Notes: generated from the sequence alone by a model not told the origin. A stretch of 64,000 nucleotides of DNA from Anabaena sp. PCC 7108 (GCF_000332135.1 NZ_KB235896.1:5413356-5477355); one strand, 5' to 3'. Positions 9,812 to 19,697 are shown, counted from the first letter of the stretch. Translations and numbers: made by a program.

Positions 9812-10552
9812 GTGAAGATATTTGTATATCACACTCCCGAATTAACCCCAATTGATACATTACCAGAATGTGCGATCGCTGTTGATGTTCTGCGAGCAAC
9901 TAGCACAATGGCTACGGTTTTAGCCGCTGGAGGGGAAGCTGTGCAGGTTTTCAGTGATTTAAATCAACTCATAGAAGTGAGTGAACAATGGCCTCCAGAA
10001 AAACGACTTAGGGCTGGAGAACGGGGTGGTGCAAAGGTAGCTGGTTTTGAGTTGGGTAACTCACCCTTAGATTGCACAGCAGAATTAGTTGCGGGACGAC
10101 GCTTATTTATTAGCACCACAAATGGTACAAGGGCTTTAAAACGGATACAGAATGCCCCCATTGTTCTTGCAGCAGCTTTGATTAATCGGTCAGCAGTAGT
10201 TAAATTTCTCTTAGAAAAGCAACCGGAAAGCGTCTGGATTGTTGGTTCTGGTTGGGAGGGAAGTTATTCTTTAGAGGATACAGTGTGTGCGGGTGCGATC
10301 GCTCATAGTATTTGGCAACAAACTAATTGTACTCTAGAAGAACTCAGTGGTAATGATGAAACGATTAGTGCGATCGCACTTTATTCACAATGGCAAAATG
10401 ATTTATTAGGATTATTGCACAAAGCTAGTCATGGACAACGATTATTACGCTTAGAATGTTTAGAAGACCTTAAATATTGTTCCCAAACTGATATTTTAGA
10501 TGTTTTGCCGATTCAGCAAGAACCAGGAGTATTAAAAAGTCAAATTAAGTAA
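9812..10552 (+). CDS. comB: 2-phosphosulfolactate phosphatase family protein
   Basis: The 246-residue product begins at a GTG codon with [13 protein letters not shown] and shows the ComB pattern: [13 protein letters not shown] near residue 20-35, [19 protein letters not shown], then STTNGTRAL and the later [17 protein letters not shown]. In methanogens ComB hydrolyses 2-phosphosulfolactate in coenzyme M synthesis. Cyanobacteria lack that pathway, so the physiological substrate here is unknown. Length and motifs are complete, and the gene is probably functional. A clear hairpin-T-run terminator lies about 200 bases downstream. Confidence 0.9.
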   Translation: MKIFVYHTPELTPIDTLPECAIAVDVLRATSTMATVLAAGGEAVQVFSDLNQLIEVSEQWPPEKRLRAGERGGAKVAGFELGNSPLDCTAELVAGRRLFISTTNGTRALKRIQNAPIVLAAALINRSAVVKFLLEKQPESVWIVGSGWEGSYSLEDTVCAGAIAHSIWQQTNCTLEELSGNDETISAIALYSQWQNDLLGLLHKASHGQRLLRLECLEDLKYCSQTDILDVLPIQQEPGVLKSQIK

Positions 10553-10586
10553 TAAAAAGATTCTTTTTTCTAGAGGATGAATCGTC

Positions 10587-10890
10587 TGGATCAGGATTTA
10601 CAAGATTTACAAAAGAAGGGAACAGGGAACTCTTAACAGGGAACAGGGAACAAATAAAAAACTAAAGTTTAAGAGTTTAAAGCTCAGTCAAAAAAAAGGA
10701 TGTTTTTACAAGGAGAGTGACACGAAAAAAACAGTGTCATTATTTCAATCTCATGTTTCTAAACATGAGTTTTTTCTGTTAAGAGTTGCTTCCTGTTCCC
10801 TCTGAAAAGATTTCAAGATTTACAGGATTTAATTAGCTGTATTTTTTTCATCCTGTTAATCCTTTAATCTTGGGTATCCTGATTCAGACA
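10587..10890. repeat. Repeat-rich spacer: inverted repeat copy, STRR units, copy C
   Basis: This spacer holds an inverted partial copy of the dispersed repeat (TCTGGATCAGGATTTACAAG), heptanucleotide-type GGGAACA repeats at about 10617-10650, the word TTTAAAGCTCAGTCA that recurs at about 13829, a TGACAC/GTGTCA hairpin, a terminator, and repeat copy C at 10848-10890. Confidence 0.6.
10750..10775 (+). terminator. Intrinsic terminator downstream of comB
   Basis: A perfect nine-pair stem CTCATGTTT/AAACATGAG with a two-base apex is followed by TTTTTT. It is in the right orientation to end the comB transcript. Confidence 0.75.
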
Positions 10891-10916
10891 TTTTCATCTT
10901 TAATATTACTGAGATA

Positions 10917-12698
10917 TTACTGAATACTTGCCAGTGGCACACCTAACCAACCTGTAAAGTTTTCCATTTCCGCAGAAGAAGGATTTTCCACAGATTTAAG
11001 TTGATACCTGCCAGGAAGTGGTGCAGCTAAAATGACAGAATAAGTCCGCAATTCATCTTGATGGAAAACAGAAACTTGGATAGAATCATTTGGTTGATAA
11101 TCCTTTAACCGTTCATTTAACTGATTTCCTACCTTAATTCCATCAATAGCTAATAACTCATCTCCAGCATCAATTCCTGCTTGTTGTGCTGGTGAATCTG
11201 CTTCTACAAATTTAATTACTTCTCGTCCATTTTCAGTATTTATCCTCACTCCGAAATAAGGTTCTTCATTCTTTTCCTCAACTAATCGCAAACCAAAAGG
11301 TTGCAAATACTGATTAAATGGCAAATCTTCCAAACCGTGAAGATAGCGTTTAAAGAAATCTGCTAAATTCATACCTGCTACAGACTCAATTACTCCCTCT
11401 AACTGTTCTGGAGTATAACCAGTTTCCTCTTTGCCAAATTGCTGCCACATTTGCCGCATGACATCATCTAAGGAACGCTGATTGCTATGATGAACTCGAA
11501 TTAATAAATCTAACAAAAGTGACACCATTTCTCCTTTTAAATAATAGGAGATTTGGGAATTACCACTATTAGCATCTGGACGGTAAAGTTTAATCCAAGC
11601 ATCAAAACTTGACTCTGATAAAGGCTGTACTTTCCGTCCTGGAGTCATTAGATATCTGGTAATTTCTTTACTCAAATAATTTAAATATGCTTTGGCATTA
11701 TAAATACCTGCCCGTAAAGGAATTACTAAATCATAATAACTGGTTGTTCCCTCACAAAACCATAAAGATGCGGTGTAGTTTTCCTGATCATAATCAAATA
11801 CTTCTAAACCTTGAGGACGAATTCTTTTAACATTCCATAAATGAAAGAATTCATGTGCCACTAATTGTAAAAACGGCTCATACTTATCCTGAGTCCGAAA
11901 TCCAAACCGTTGATAAATTAAGGAACAAGAGTTTTTATGTTCCAATCCCCCAAAAGCTTGTTGAAATAAATGCAGCAAAAACACATATCTATGATAAGGC
12001 AAACCACCAAACATTTTAGCTTCGACTTCAATAATTTTTTTAAAGTCTGAAATCATTTGTTGTGGGTGAAAATTTCCCTTTCCCCAAATTGCTAATTCAT
12101 GAGGTTTATCTAAGACATCAAAGTGAAATAATTGATGACTACCAATTTCAAAAGGACTATCAATAAGAGTATCAAAATCAGCAGCTACAAAAGTATTGGC
12201 TGACTCGGTAATTGTTGGTAAACTAGTACTTACTTGCCATTCTGGAAATCGTGGCACAATTGTCACGGAAATTGGTAGCTTTTCCCAACCAGGAATTCTC
12301 AAAAATAGCGCTGCACCATTGAAATAACCGTGAGTAACATCTAAGTGGTTTGTGCGTACCGACAACTCATTCGCAAAAACGCGGTAACTCACTATTACTT
12401 CTGAAACATCACCTTTTTCTATTTGCCAGTGATTTTTACTAATTTTGTGCCACGGTAAAGGTTTATCTCCTGTAAATGCGGCAAAATCTTGTAAATTCTT
12501 GGCATATTCTCGCACCAAATAAGAACCTGGTGTCCAAACTGGCATTTTCAAATCGAGAATTGGTGCTGGGTAATCTACCAGGTGTAAAGTCACCTCAAAT
12601 AAATGATTTTCTGGTTGGGACATTGCCACCCAGTAATGAATTTTTCTACTCATTAGTTGCACTTGAGTAATGGGAAGAGGTGTGATTACTTCAGTCAT
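10917..12698 (-). CDS. M61-family metallopeptidase with PDZ domain
   Basis: This 593-residue protein is of the M61 (glycyl aminopeptidase) family. An N-terminal beta-rich domain (about 1-170) is followed by the catalytic domain, with the zinc motif HEFFHLWNVKRIRP near residue 280 and a downstream glutamate in LWFCEGTTSYYD. A PDZ domain lies at about residues 475-560 (GVRINTENGREV, SPAQQAGIDAGDELLAIDG). No signal peptide is obvious, so it is probably cytoplasmic. It is a single gene, and the next gene upstream (at 12877) is on the same strand about 180 bases away. Its substrate is unknown; known relatives release N-terminal glycine or alanine. Confidence 0.92.
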   Translation of the reverse strand: MTEVITPLPITQVQLMSRKIHYWVAMSQPENHLFEVTLHLVDYPAPILDLKMPVWTPGSYLVREYAKNLQDFAAFTGDKPLPWHKISKNHWQIEKGDVSEVIVSYRVFANELSVRTNHLDVTHGYFNGAALFLRIPGWEKLPISVTIVPRFPEWQVSTSLPTITESANTFVAADFDTLIDSPFEIGSHQLFHFDVLDKPHELAIWGKGNFHPQQMISDFKKIIEVEAKMFGGLPYHRYVFLLHLFQQAFGGLEHKNSCSLIYQRFGFRTQDKYEPFLQLVAHEFFHLWNVKRIRPQGLEVFDYDQENYTASLWFCEGTTSYYDLVIPLRAGIYNAKAYLNYLSKEITRYLMTPGRKVQPLSESSFDAWIKLYRPDANSGNSQISYYLKGEMVSLLLDLLIRVHHSNQRSLDDVMRQMWQQFGKEETGYTPEQLEGVIESVAGMNLADFFKRYLHGLEDLPFNQYLQPFGLRLVEEKNEEPYFGVRINTENGREVIKFVEADSPAQQAGIDAGDELLAIDGIKVGNQLNERLKDYQPNDSIQVSVFHQDELRTYSVILAAPLPGRYQLKSVENPSSAEMENFTGWLGVPLASIQ

Positions 12699-12876
12699 TT
12701 TATGTGCTAAATTCTGAGTTATTAGTCAAGCAATTTTAGATTGATTCTGCTTTCTTTGCGACTAGGTTTGTAGCTTATTTGGATACAAAAATAGTGAAAA
12801 AAAACTAATCTAAAATCTAACCTTGGCATGGTCAATAGGTCAATTAACATACTGCCTTATCAACACTCAACATCGG

Positions 12877-13560
12877 TTACAATTTATTAGCTAAATTCTG
12901 TAGCTGTTTGAAGTTGACTAGATAAATGAAGTTATTGGCAGGGTCAATTTTTATCCATCCTTTTTCATGGAGTTTTTCCATAATTTTGGTGGTTTCTTCT
13001 ATGCTAATTTCTGTTACTTCTGCCAAATCTTTAAAGGGAATATAAAAAATTTCCTTACCTTCGGCTGATTCCTGCCCATAGTTCTCACCCAAGTTAACTA
13101 AAGTGTAGGCGAGTTTAACCGCAGGTGGTGAAGAGCGCATTTGCAAGCGCATGTTAATCTGTCTTAATCGTTTTACCATCAGTTGTAGCATCCGGTGATG
13201 TAACTGTGGATCTTTAAACAAAATTTGGATAAAACGTTCTCTAGAGACAGTTAATAATGTTACAGGTGAAAGAGCAATAACATCGGTTGAACGCGGAGAT
13301 TCATCTAAGACCGCCATTTCTCCAAAGAAATCGCCCTGGCCTAAAATTGCTATTGTCAAAGAATCATCACCTTTAGTACGCCGGATTTTCACCCAACCAG
13401 AAACTAAGAAGTAGACTGCATTACCCCAAGCGTCTTCCATTAAAACAGCTCTTCCAGAGGGGTATTCATGTTCAACTGAGATGTTGAGTAACCATTCGAG
13501 TGTTTGTGGATTGGCTGTACTCAGCAAGGGGAAAATATCGCTAAAAACCTGAGTTTGCAT
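12877..13560 (-). CDS. Crp/Fnr-family transcriptional regulator
   Basis: The 227-residue protein has an N-terminal cyclic-nucleotide-binding-type beta barrel (about 15-130; GQGDFFGEMAVLDESPRSTDV is the phosphate-binding cassette region with the E and R-S/T features). A C-terminal winged helix follows (FKDLAEVTEISIEETTKIM, then EKGWIKI). The cassette text resembles cAMP-binding members, but the ligand is not proven. It is neither NtcA-like nor Fnr-like: no N-terminal cysteine cluster is seen. It may be linked functionally to the nucleotide cyclase at 43849, but that is speculation. Confidence 0.88.
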   Translation of the reverse strand: MQTQVFSDIFPLLSTANPQTLEWLLNISVEHEYPSGRAVLMEDAWGNAVYFLVSGWVKIRRTKGDDSLTIAILGQGDFFGEMAVLDESPRSTDVIALSPVTLLTVSRERFIQILFKDPQLHHRMLQLMVKRLRQINMRLQMRSSPPAVKLAYTLVNLGENYGQESAEGKEIFYIPFKDLAEVTEISIEETTKIMEKLHEKGWIKIDPANNFIYLVNFKQLQNLANKL

Positions 13561-13937
13561 GAAATATTCACGAGGAATGAATTCAAAAACGGAAAATTGA
13601 GTTTGTAACTTTTCACTTTTTGGAGCGTGTCATACTTAAGCTCACTTAGACAGTAAAGCTACCACGCAAATGAAAATTTGCTCTCAATGCCTTAATTACA
13701 ACATAAGAATTATGTGTTGGGATCAAAAACACCAGTTTTACTAACAGATATATTATTGGCTATTTTGTGGTAAATGACTATGGTTTGTCAGTCTTTTTAG
13801 CTGCAAAAGTCCATAGGGCATAGGGCTTTAAAGCTCAGTCAATGTCTTCTTAGAAAAATCCTTGAGAAGCCCACACTCACCTGTTTGCGTGGCGACGCAG
13901 TAGCCATAGGCATAAGGGAGTGTGTGGATTATGTTAG
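13561..13937. other. Intergenic region with an IS200/IS605-like hairpin end
   Basis: This 377-base gap contains, at about 13864-13931, TTGAGAAGCCCACACTCAC and a matching GAGTGTGTGG, a hairpin of the sort that ends IS200/IS605-type elements. No tnpA or tnpB is adjacent, so it could be a solo remnant. TTTAAAGCTCAGTCA at about 13829 is shared with the comB spacer. Confidence 0.4.
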
Positions 13938-14080
13938 CTAATCTTGAGTTCTTAGGGTTTGGGCTGCAAGGTAGACTTTAGTCCATTCACCCATCACTTG
14001 ATGGGTTTTGAGTTGTAGTTGTTGGGCTGTGGCTTCTATTGAGTTACCTGCTCTCCGCAAAGTCAGGATTTGTTTCTCTA
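13938..14080 (-). pseudogene. 3' remnant of a gene cut by the IS at 14081
   Basis: In the minus frame, EKQILTLRRAGNSIEATAQQ and LQLKTHQVMGEWTKVYLAAQ up to the stop at 13938 look like the C-terminal end of a real protein, perhaps a helix-turn-helix region. The frame runs straight into the terminal inverted repeat of the IS. The sequence on the other side of the IS (after 15531) does not obviously continue the gene, so an additional rearrangement is likely. I do not recognise the family. Confidence 0.5.
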
Positions 14081-15531
14081 GCAATACTGTAGCCAAATTA
14101 CGAGGGTTCAACGGCTGTAGAAGCATTGTGAATACGACCAAGAGAGGTAAGCTTGGCAAAAATCTGGGATAATAAAATAGGCTCAGGCTGTTGCGGAAGC
14201 ATTTTTAACATTTCCCGAACATATCGAAAACCACGACAGTAAGCCTTAAGATCAACAATGCCAGAACCAGGATTATCTTGACGGAACTGAGCTAGAAGAT
14301 AATGAGATAAATTGACCATAAAAAATGAAAGGTTGACAGCATTAGTCACCGCAGTTTGACCCCTGTTCATAAAATCTTCCAATCCCCAAAATTGTTTAGC
14401 ATCACGAAAATTAAATTCGATTTGGAAGCGCAGTTTATAATAGTCAATTATTTTGTCATATGATAAAGTTAAGTCACTAGAAAACAGAATTACGTGACTG
14501 CAAGCATTAGTTTTCAGATTGGTTTTTACTAAAATCACTACATTCAAAGGCTGGGCAAATTCTTTGTGCAGTAAGGTAGATTGATAAGTATTTGTTTGGA
14601 TATCTTCTTCAATACTAATTTGACACAAATATTTATCAGATATATTGTGCCAGTCCAGCTTATCTCCGTATTTACGACGAGAACGATGATTGGGGTCAGG
14701 ATGTTGGTAAGGTATATATAACGCCGAATCGTGGCGTAACTTGGAAATTATGTGTAACTTTACCTGCCTAGCCATCTGCAAAGCATTATTGTTCCCAAAG
14801 TGACCATCTACGACCAAGTAAGTGAGGGGAATAAAGTTAGCTATTAACTTAAATAGCTCATTAATCATCTTCTTAATTCTTAGCAATTCAGGTGTAAAAG
14901 TCACCTCCTTTTTATTTTGTTTTTACTTCCTTTTGGTCGTCCCCGTCCACGTTTTTCTTGAGGTTTTACTTCTGGACTTGGCGAGACACTACTTTTTTCT
15001 ACATCGCTTTTTATTACCTGTTCTATCTGAATCGGAAATGAGTGTCTTTGTTGAACACTTACTAATGATAATGTAAAGAAAGATAGTCCCAATATTGGTT
15101 TACTTATTAGACTGGAAAAGAACCTATCTAATCCATAGGTTTTTTTCCCGGCTTTGCTTATTACTACTTCGTCTCCTGCCAACAAATAAACATCATTTGG
15201 GCAGAACAAATGCCGCCGAAAAAACACCCAGAACACCGTTGTCCACGGTATGACTGTACGAAAAAATCTGATTACCGTCCGATAACTACCACCACTAAGC
15301 GTCCAACGCGATATTCCCAACATTGTGACTCGCCCGCTCATGGCTAACATGGCCGTGATGATCTGGCTTAACTGCCGCATCGTCGTCACTTTTATTTCTG
15401 GTAGTAGGCATTGCAACAGTGCTAGTATGTCAAACATGGGCTGTATGTGGCTTTCGAGTTGTCGTTGTGGAAGACTATAACTCTACTACATCAGCCCTCT
15501 TTTTATACTCTTTTTTTGGCTACAGTATTGC
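14081..15531 (-). mobile_element. IS4-like insertion sequence
   Basis: The 1451-bp element is bounded by perfect 17-bp terminal inverted repeats (GCAATACTGTAGCCAAA at the left, its complement at the right). It contains one transposase read in two frames. I see no target duplication. The terminal repeats resemble those of the two MITE-like elements at 18733 and 30365. Confidence 0.85.
14098..15437 (-). CDS. IS4-type DDE transposase in two overlapping frames
   Basis: The first part (15437-14901, 178 residues) contains LLAGDEVVISKAGKKTYGLD and ends in a basic GRGRPKGSKNK stretch. The second part (14904-14098, 268 residues) holds YLVVDGHFGNNNALQM and the C-terminal YKLRFQIEFNFRDAKQFWG with the catalytic glutamate. 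Homologues have these as one protein, so a -1 shift is needed at 14901-14915, where the minus strand reads AAAATAAAAAGGAGGTGAC. The second part may alternatively start at the GTG that overlaps the first stop (GTGA), with AAGGAG upstream. It is either a frameshift mutation or a translationally coupled or programmed-shift transposase. Confidence 0.85.
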
Positions 15532-15639
15532 AGATGGTGAACCTGTTTATTCACAATTGGGATTTATAAACAGCAATCTGATGCGGCTAGATTTGCATTC
15601 TCTTGGTTGATTAGTAGATTATTCACAACAGCAATCAAT

Positions 15640-16335
15640 ATGAATTCATTACCAACTGAAACCCAGTCTGATTTATTAACAATTACCCAACGCAATCAAA
15701 TCAAAATATTACCTCACAAAGCAAAGTATGAGCGTCAAGAGATTTACCAAATCTTAGATGAAGGCTTGGTCTGTCATGTCGGATTTGTAGTTGATTCTCA
15801 ACCATTTGTGATTCCTACTGCCTACGGCAGAATAGGTGAGAGTTTGTACATCCACGGTTCCCCAGCTAGTCGAATGTTGCGAAACCTGAAACAGGGTATC
15901 GAAGTTTGTATCACTGTCACCTTGTTAGATGGGTTAGTGTTAGCGCGTTCAGCTTTTCGTCATTCAATGAATTTTCGCTCTGTTGTCATCTTTGGAACTG
16001 CAACCGTTGTGGAAGATGAAGCCGAAAAATTAGCAGCATTGAAAGCATTTACCGAACACGTTGTTTCTGGTCGCTGGGACGAGGTGCGTCCTCCCACCAG
16101 TCAGGAACTTGCCGGAACACTGGTATTATCACTACCCATAACAGAAGCCTCTGCCAAAGTGAGAACAGGACCACCAATTGACTATGAGGAAGATTACGCT
16201 TTAAGCGTGTGGGCGGGAGAATTGCCATTACGATTAACAACCACAACGCCAATACCAGATCCTCGTTTATCACCGGAGATTGAATTACCTGCTAACGTGC
16301 AGAATTATACTAGAAATCTGCAAGATGCTGTGTAA
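15640..16335 (+). CDS. Pyridoxamine 5'-phosphate oxidase-related flavin-binding protein
   Basis: This protein of about 231 residues starts at the ATG at 15640; an upstream TTG-led extension to 15607 is less likely. The pattern YQILDEGLVCHVGFVVDSQP, then IPTAYGRIGESLYIHGSPAS and the later VRTGPPIDYEEDY is that of the Pyridox_ox_2 group of split-barrel FMN- or heme-binding proteins. Members often act on small redox substrates or bind F420/FMN, and the specific reaction is unknown. The gene stands alone, immediately downstream of the IS. Confidence 0.85.
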   Translation: MNSLPTETQSDLLTITQRNQIKILPHKAKYERQEIYQILDEGLVCHVGFVVDSQPFVIPTAYGRIGESLYIHGSPASRMLRNLKQGIEVCITVTLLDGLVLARSAFRHSMNFRSVVIFGTATVVEDEAEKLAALKAFTEHVVSGRWDEVRPPTSQELAGTLVLSLPITEASAKVRTGPPIDYEEDYALSVWAGELPLRLTTTTPIPDPRLSPEIELPANVQNYTRNLQDAV

Positions 16336-16404
16336 GGTAAAACGCAAATTACAAGGGAACAGAGAAGGCTTATTTTCTATTCCCTAACTTCTTCAAGACA
16401 AAAA

Positions 16405-16554
16405 ATGAAAATCAAGTCTGGCAATCAATTTGTCCGTAACCATAGAACCAATGAAAGCATAGATGCAGAAACATTGGGTTTAGCTTATGGTTTTCTGGGT
16501 GTTTTAACTGCTGGCTCAGATATGTTGACCGACAAAACTTGCAGACTACCTTGA
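16405..16554 (+). CDS. Possible 49-residue protein
   Basis: A short frame MKIKSGNQFVRNHRTNE to TDKTCRLP-stop lies between the flavoprotein and the WGR gene. Its middle (AETLGLAYGFLGVLTAGSDM) looks protein-like. It could be a fragment of a larger lost gene, and there is no strong ribosome-binding site. Confidence 0.25.
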   Translation: MKIKSGNQFVRNHRTNESIDAETLGLAYGFLGVLTAGSDMLTDKTCRLP

Positions 16555-16561
16555 GTACAGA

Positions 16562-17759
16562 TTAATCGCAGACTATGTACTGATTCACGGTAGGTAAAAT
16601 TCTCGCCTCAAATCCCTCTGCCCCACCTGAATGAGTGCTAACTATACCTCTGTCATTGGTAAAGACGCGAAAATCTTCGGGTAGCCAGTAGGGAGTAAAA
16701 TTAGATATACGACTTTCTTCTGCTATTTGGGTAATTAGAGATGATCCAGAAGCTAGTGATGGACTTTCTTCTGCCGTCGGCAACTGCACATAACCTTTTT
16801 TCAACTTCTCATTTATTTTCTTCTGGGCAGCAGCTTGAGCTTTTTGGGGGCTGCTGTAGGTTTTGCTGTCGGTTTGTCCAGAAGTGCCAATGCGTCCATA
16901 GCGAATTGTGACACTTAATCCGTTAATAGCGACTTCATAGAACTTGTGGGAATGGTCGTCGGAGAGTTCCAGATAAACGGTTTGGGTGGTGGCAGGAGGC
17001 GAATAGTAGGGGTCACGAAGAGGAAAAGGGGCAGGGGGCAGGGGGCAAGGGGGAAGACCGGGACGGAGCTTGGACTCCGCTCCGTATAAGTGTCCTAGAA
17101 GGACGGGGCTTATACCCATGTTCCGCTCTGCTTGCGCGTTGGGGGAAAGGGCTTGTTCCCCCCGCTAGAAAGCTCCCTTCCCCCTGCCTCTTCCGGTCAT
17201 AGCCAAGAATGGTGGAGTGGTAGTAGTCCTCTGCCTCTTCTTGGGACCCAAACTCACGCAGTTCTTCAGACAAAAAATTCCCGCTATAATCAGTACGAAT
17301 CAGCCTTACTTGCAGACCCTCTAAGGTAATCGTTCCATAATTAGGCCATTTGCCTGTGTCGATCTCAAATTGGTAACTCTGTGATGGGCTGGTGGGAATG
17401 CTAAGATCAGGCTGGGGTAGGGGATTAATAGGGAGGGAGGGGTCGAGCAATGGTGCCGTAGGCGATCGCGTACCAATTTCCACAAATTTACTCCCACTCA
17501 TGAATAAACTCCCATCTTCCAGCACAGACAATTCTTCAGTGAAGGGATCTGTTGTCCAATCTAGCAAAACAGAGCGACCATCAGCTGAGATGGTGTACCT
17601 CCCTCGGCGGTCAGTGCTTAACAATCTATAAGAGCCATCTGGTTCAAATAAATAACAGTATTTGTCTCCATGCAGCCAGATTGAGCGGATTAATTTCTCC
17701 TGAAGACTGTTTTCTGGCTCTGAGGATAATTGAGGTGAGGGATTGCTAGGCATAGACAC
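16562..17759 (-). pseudogene. WGR-domain protein gene interrupted by a repeat
   Basis: The 5' part (17759 to about 17198) encodes an N-terminal region with IRSIWLHGDKYCYLFEPDGS and a DYYHSTILGYDRKRQ segment. The 3' part (about 17020 to 16562, another frame) encodes a WGR domain (VYLELSDDHSHKFYEVAING, IRYGRIGTSGQ, QKKINEKLKKGYV) and a C-terminal tail. WGR domains occur in poly(ADP-ribose)-polymerase-like and molybdate-regulated proteins. Between the parts sits about 170 bp of GC-rich, palindromic repeat DNA that adds stops and shifts the frame. Either two separate polypeptides are made or the gene is dead. Confidence 0.75.
17025..17197. repeat. GC-rich palindromic repeat insertion inside the WGR gene
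   Basis: The stretch starts with heptamer-type GGGGGCA repeats and continues with the palindromes ACGGAG...CTCCGT and ATAAG...CTTAT plus a GTTCCCCCC-rich part. Its composition differs sharply from the surrounding coding DNA. Boundaries are set by where the two halves of the WGR protein lose homology-like text and are accurate to about 10 bases. Confidence 0.65.
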
Positions 17760-17867
17760 TTGGGCATTTTTTATACTCCAATATAGCTCAACTCAATGAA
17801 CTGTTAATGAACTTTTATTTAGTAGCGTAGTGAGTTAGGCGAGATTCTGAAACAGAAGTAGAGACTA

Positions 17868-18419
17868 CTACTGCCTAACCGGATAATATAATCCATCTTG
17901 CTCCTGAAATTTCCATCCCAAGCTCATCGGGTCACGATTCCTCGACCAACTGATAAATTCTTTTTCACTCTTGCTTTCGCGCTCTGTAATCAAACTTTGA
18001 GCAGTGATACCCAATCGTTGCGCTAAGTTTTCAGGAGCAAAAGATTTTATTTCAACTGGTTGTTGTTGATATGGGTATGCGGATCTGCTACTACGGGCTT
18101 GACCACCGTATTTACCAGAGGCCAGCGCCCGCTCTATTTTTTCCAACTGTTTACCAAGGACTTCCAGTTTAGTGGACACCAGTTGATCTTGCTGGCAAAG
18201 GTGCGTTTCTAGTTCTCCTAGTTTTTCCTCCACCTGCTGTAATTCGCTGGTTGCTTCCAGTTTCACGCTGCTATCAAAATGCGATATCACTTCCTGCAAG
18301 CCTTGCAATAACGCTGTTGTATGACCATCACGGTGTATTTTCGCCAAGTGGCGTACTACATGAACTAGTACAGTAGGCACGCGAATCATCTCGCTGGGTG
18401 GGGTCTTGTTGGCAGTCAT
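17868..18419 (-). CDS. Coiled-coil protein of unknown function
   Basis: This is a product of about 183 residues from the ATG at 18419 (MTANKTPPSEMIRVPTVLVH); a longer start at 18440 is possible. The N-terminal 50 residues resemble a small helical DNA-binding or clamp segment (VRHLAKIHRDGHTTALLQGL). Residues 55-110 form a clear heptad-rich coiled coil (LQQVEEKLGELETHLCQQ, TKLEVLGKQLEKIERAL). A C-terminal helix-turn-helix-like piece (LAQRLGITAQSLITER) follows. This looks like a small DNA-associated protein, as found on cyanobacterial plasmids and islands. No family name can be given. Confidence 0.65.
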   Translation of the reverse strand: MTANKTPPSEMIRVPTVLVHVVRHLAKIHRDGHTTALLQGLQEVISHFDSSVKLEATSELQQVEEKLGELETHLCQQDQLVSTKLEVLGKQLEKIERALASGKYGGQARSSRSAYPYQQQPVEIKSFAPENLAQRLGITAQSLITERESKSEKEFISWSRNRDPMSLGWKFQEQDGLYYPVRQ

Positions 18420-18440
18420 GATAGCTAAGATTGATATCAT

Positions 18441-19058
18441 AGATTATAGCCCCAAAGCCGTGGTTTTTCTTCCTTAAATCTGGAAACGCACCTATACAAA
18501 AAACTATATGTTTAAGACCATTTGGGAATAACACCAGCGTGCCAACAAGCTTTAGAAGCTGAAAGTAACCCAAACATAGGAGTCCAAAATTTATCCCTTT
18601 TTTGGTGAATATCCGTAAGGACATTTCATATTATGTTTAGTTATGTTAGTAACCCGCTAAACTAAACTCAATATCTGTAAAACTTGTTGCGGTACTGCTT
18701 AATTTTGTGGCATTAAAGCCTGTCTATTTTGACAATACCTTCGCCAAAATCTTGAACCCCTATTGATATCGTCACGATTTTATTGGCTTTCAGCCCTATA
18801 TTTTGCAAATTGGCGAAGGTATTGTTTTGAAACCTGGAGTTTTTAAGGAGAGTATATTATTGTTTTGTGGTAAGGATTCAGCTTTGCCCTAATTGGTGAA
18901 AAACTATGGCTTTCAACGTAGACGCGGTTTAAAATAATGTTTCATACACTTCTTGAACGGAAATAATTACAGATTTACAGCGATGTCTGCGGCGTTCTGT
19001 AGGAAGTATCGCCTTTTTAGGTTACAGTCTTCTAAGTATTCTCTAAATATTTCATCTA
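18441..19058. other. 618-base intergenic region containing a MITE
   Basis: It holds the MITE-like element at 18733-18824. Otherwise it is AT-rich with no gene that I can support. Confidence 0.4.
18733..18824. mobile_element. 92-bp MITE with 15-bp perfect terminal repeats
   Basis: The ends are CAATACCTTCGCCAA and its exact reverse complement. The element is flanked on both sides by TTTTGA, a likely 6-bp target duplication. No coding capacity. The ends match those of the element at 30365 and resemble those of the IS at 14081. Confidence 0.75.
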
Positions 19059-19697
19059 ATGAATAATCAAATCTTAAAGGAAAAATTACAAGCAACAATC
19101 AAAAAGATTCAAACTAAAGATGATGGTTCTCCTGTTACTAATTTGAGGCTGGATAAAACTTTAGTTGCAGAAATTGAACAGTTAGCAATAGACTTAGAAA
19201 ATCTCAATCCTCATCCGCAACCTCTTCTCAATGCTACTGCTTTATTAGAAGGAGCTTGGCAACTCCAATACTCCACAGCTAGAGAAATCCGTTCTTTGGA
19301 TTCTCTACCATTGGGTTTACAAATAGGTAAAGTTTATCAAGTAATTAATATTGCCAATAAACTGTTTTTTAATTTGGCTCAAGTGCAACATCCTCTGAAA
19401 ATCATATCAGGATATGTGAAAGTCACAGCTAGTTTTGAACCTGCTCTAGATACATCGGGTTTAGCAGACAAACGCATCAATGTTGATTTTGATAAACGTT
19501 ATTTGGCGATTGAGAAAATTGTAGGTATTGATACGCCTAAACTAAATCCCTTTAAAGTCGTAGCGGCTAATAATCCTCAAGGGAGAATTGCCACTCTTGA
19601 TATCACTTATTTAGATGAAACTTTAAGAATTGGACGTGGGGGAGACGAAAGTTTATTTATTCTCAATAAAGTCAATGATTTGCCTAATTTATCCTAA
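19059..19697 (+). CDS. PAP/fibrillin family protein
   Basis: This 212-residue protein of the plastid-lipid-associated (fibrillin) family is lipocalin-like. The N-terminal helix region (about 1-60) is followed by the family's LLEGAWQLQYSTAREIRSLD. Beta-strand segments such as KVYQVINIANKLFFNLAQV come next, and the C-terminal signature ITYLDETLRIGRGGDESLFI closes the domain. Plant and cyanobacterial members sit on thylakoid or plastoglobule-like lipid bodies and protect photosystems under light stress; that role is inferred from the family. It is a single gene with no linked partners. Confidence 0.92.
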   Translation: MNNQILKEKLQATIKKIQTKDDGSPVTNLRLDKTLVAEIEQLAIDLENLNPHPQPLLNATALLEGAWQLQYSTAREIRSLDSLPLGLQIGKVYQVINIANKLFFNLAQVQHPLKIISGYVKVTASFEPALDTSGLADKRINVDFDKRYLAIEKIVGIDTPKLNPFKVVAANNPQGRIATLDITYLDETLRIGRGGDESLFILNKVNDLPNLS

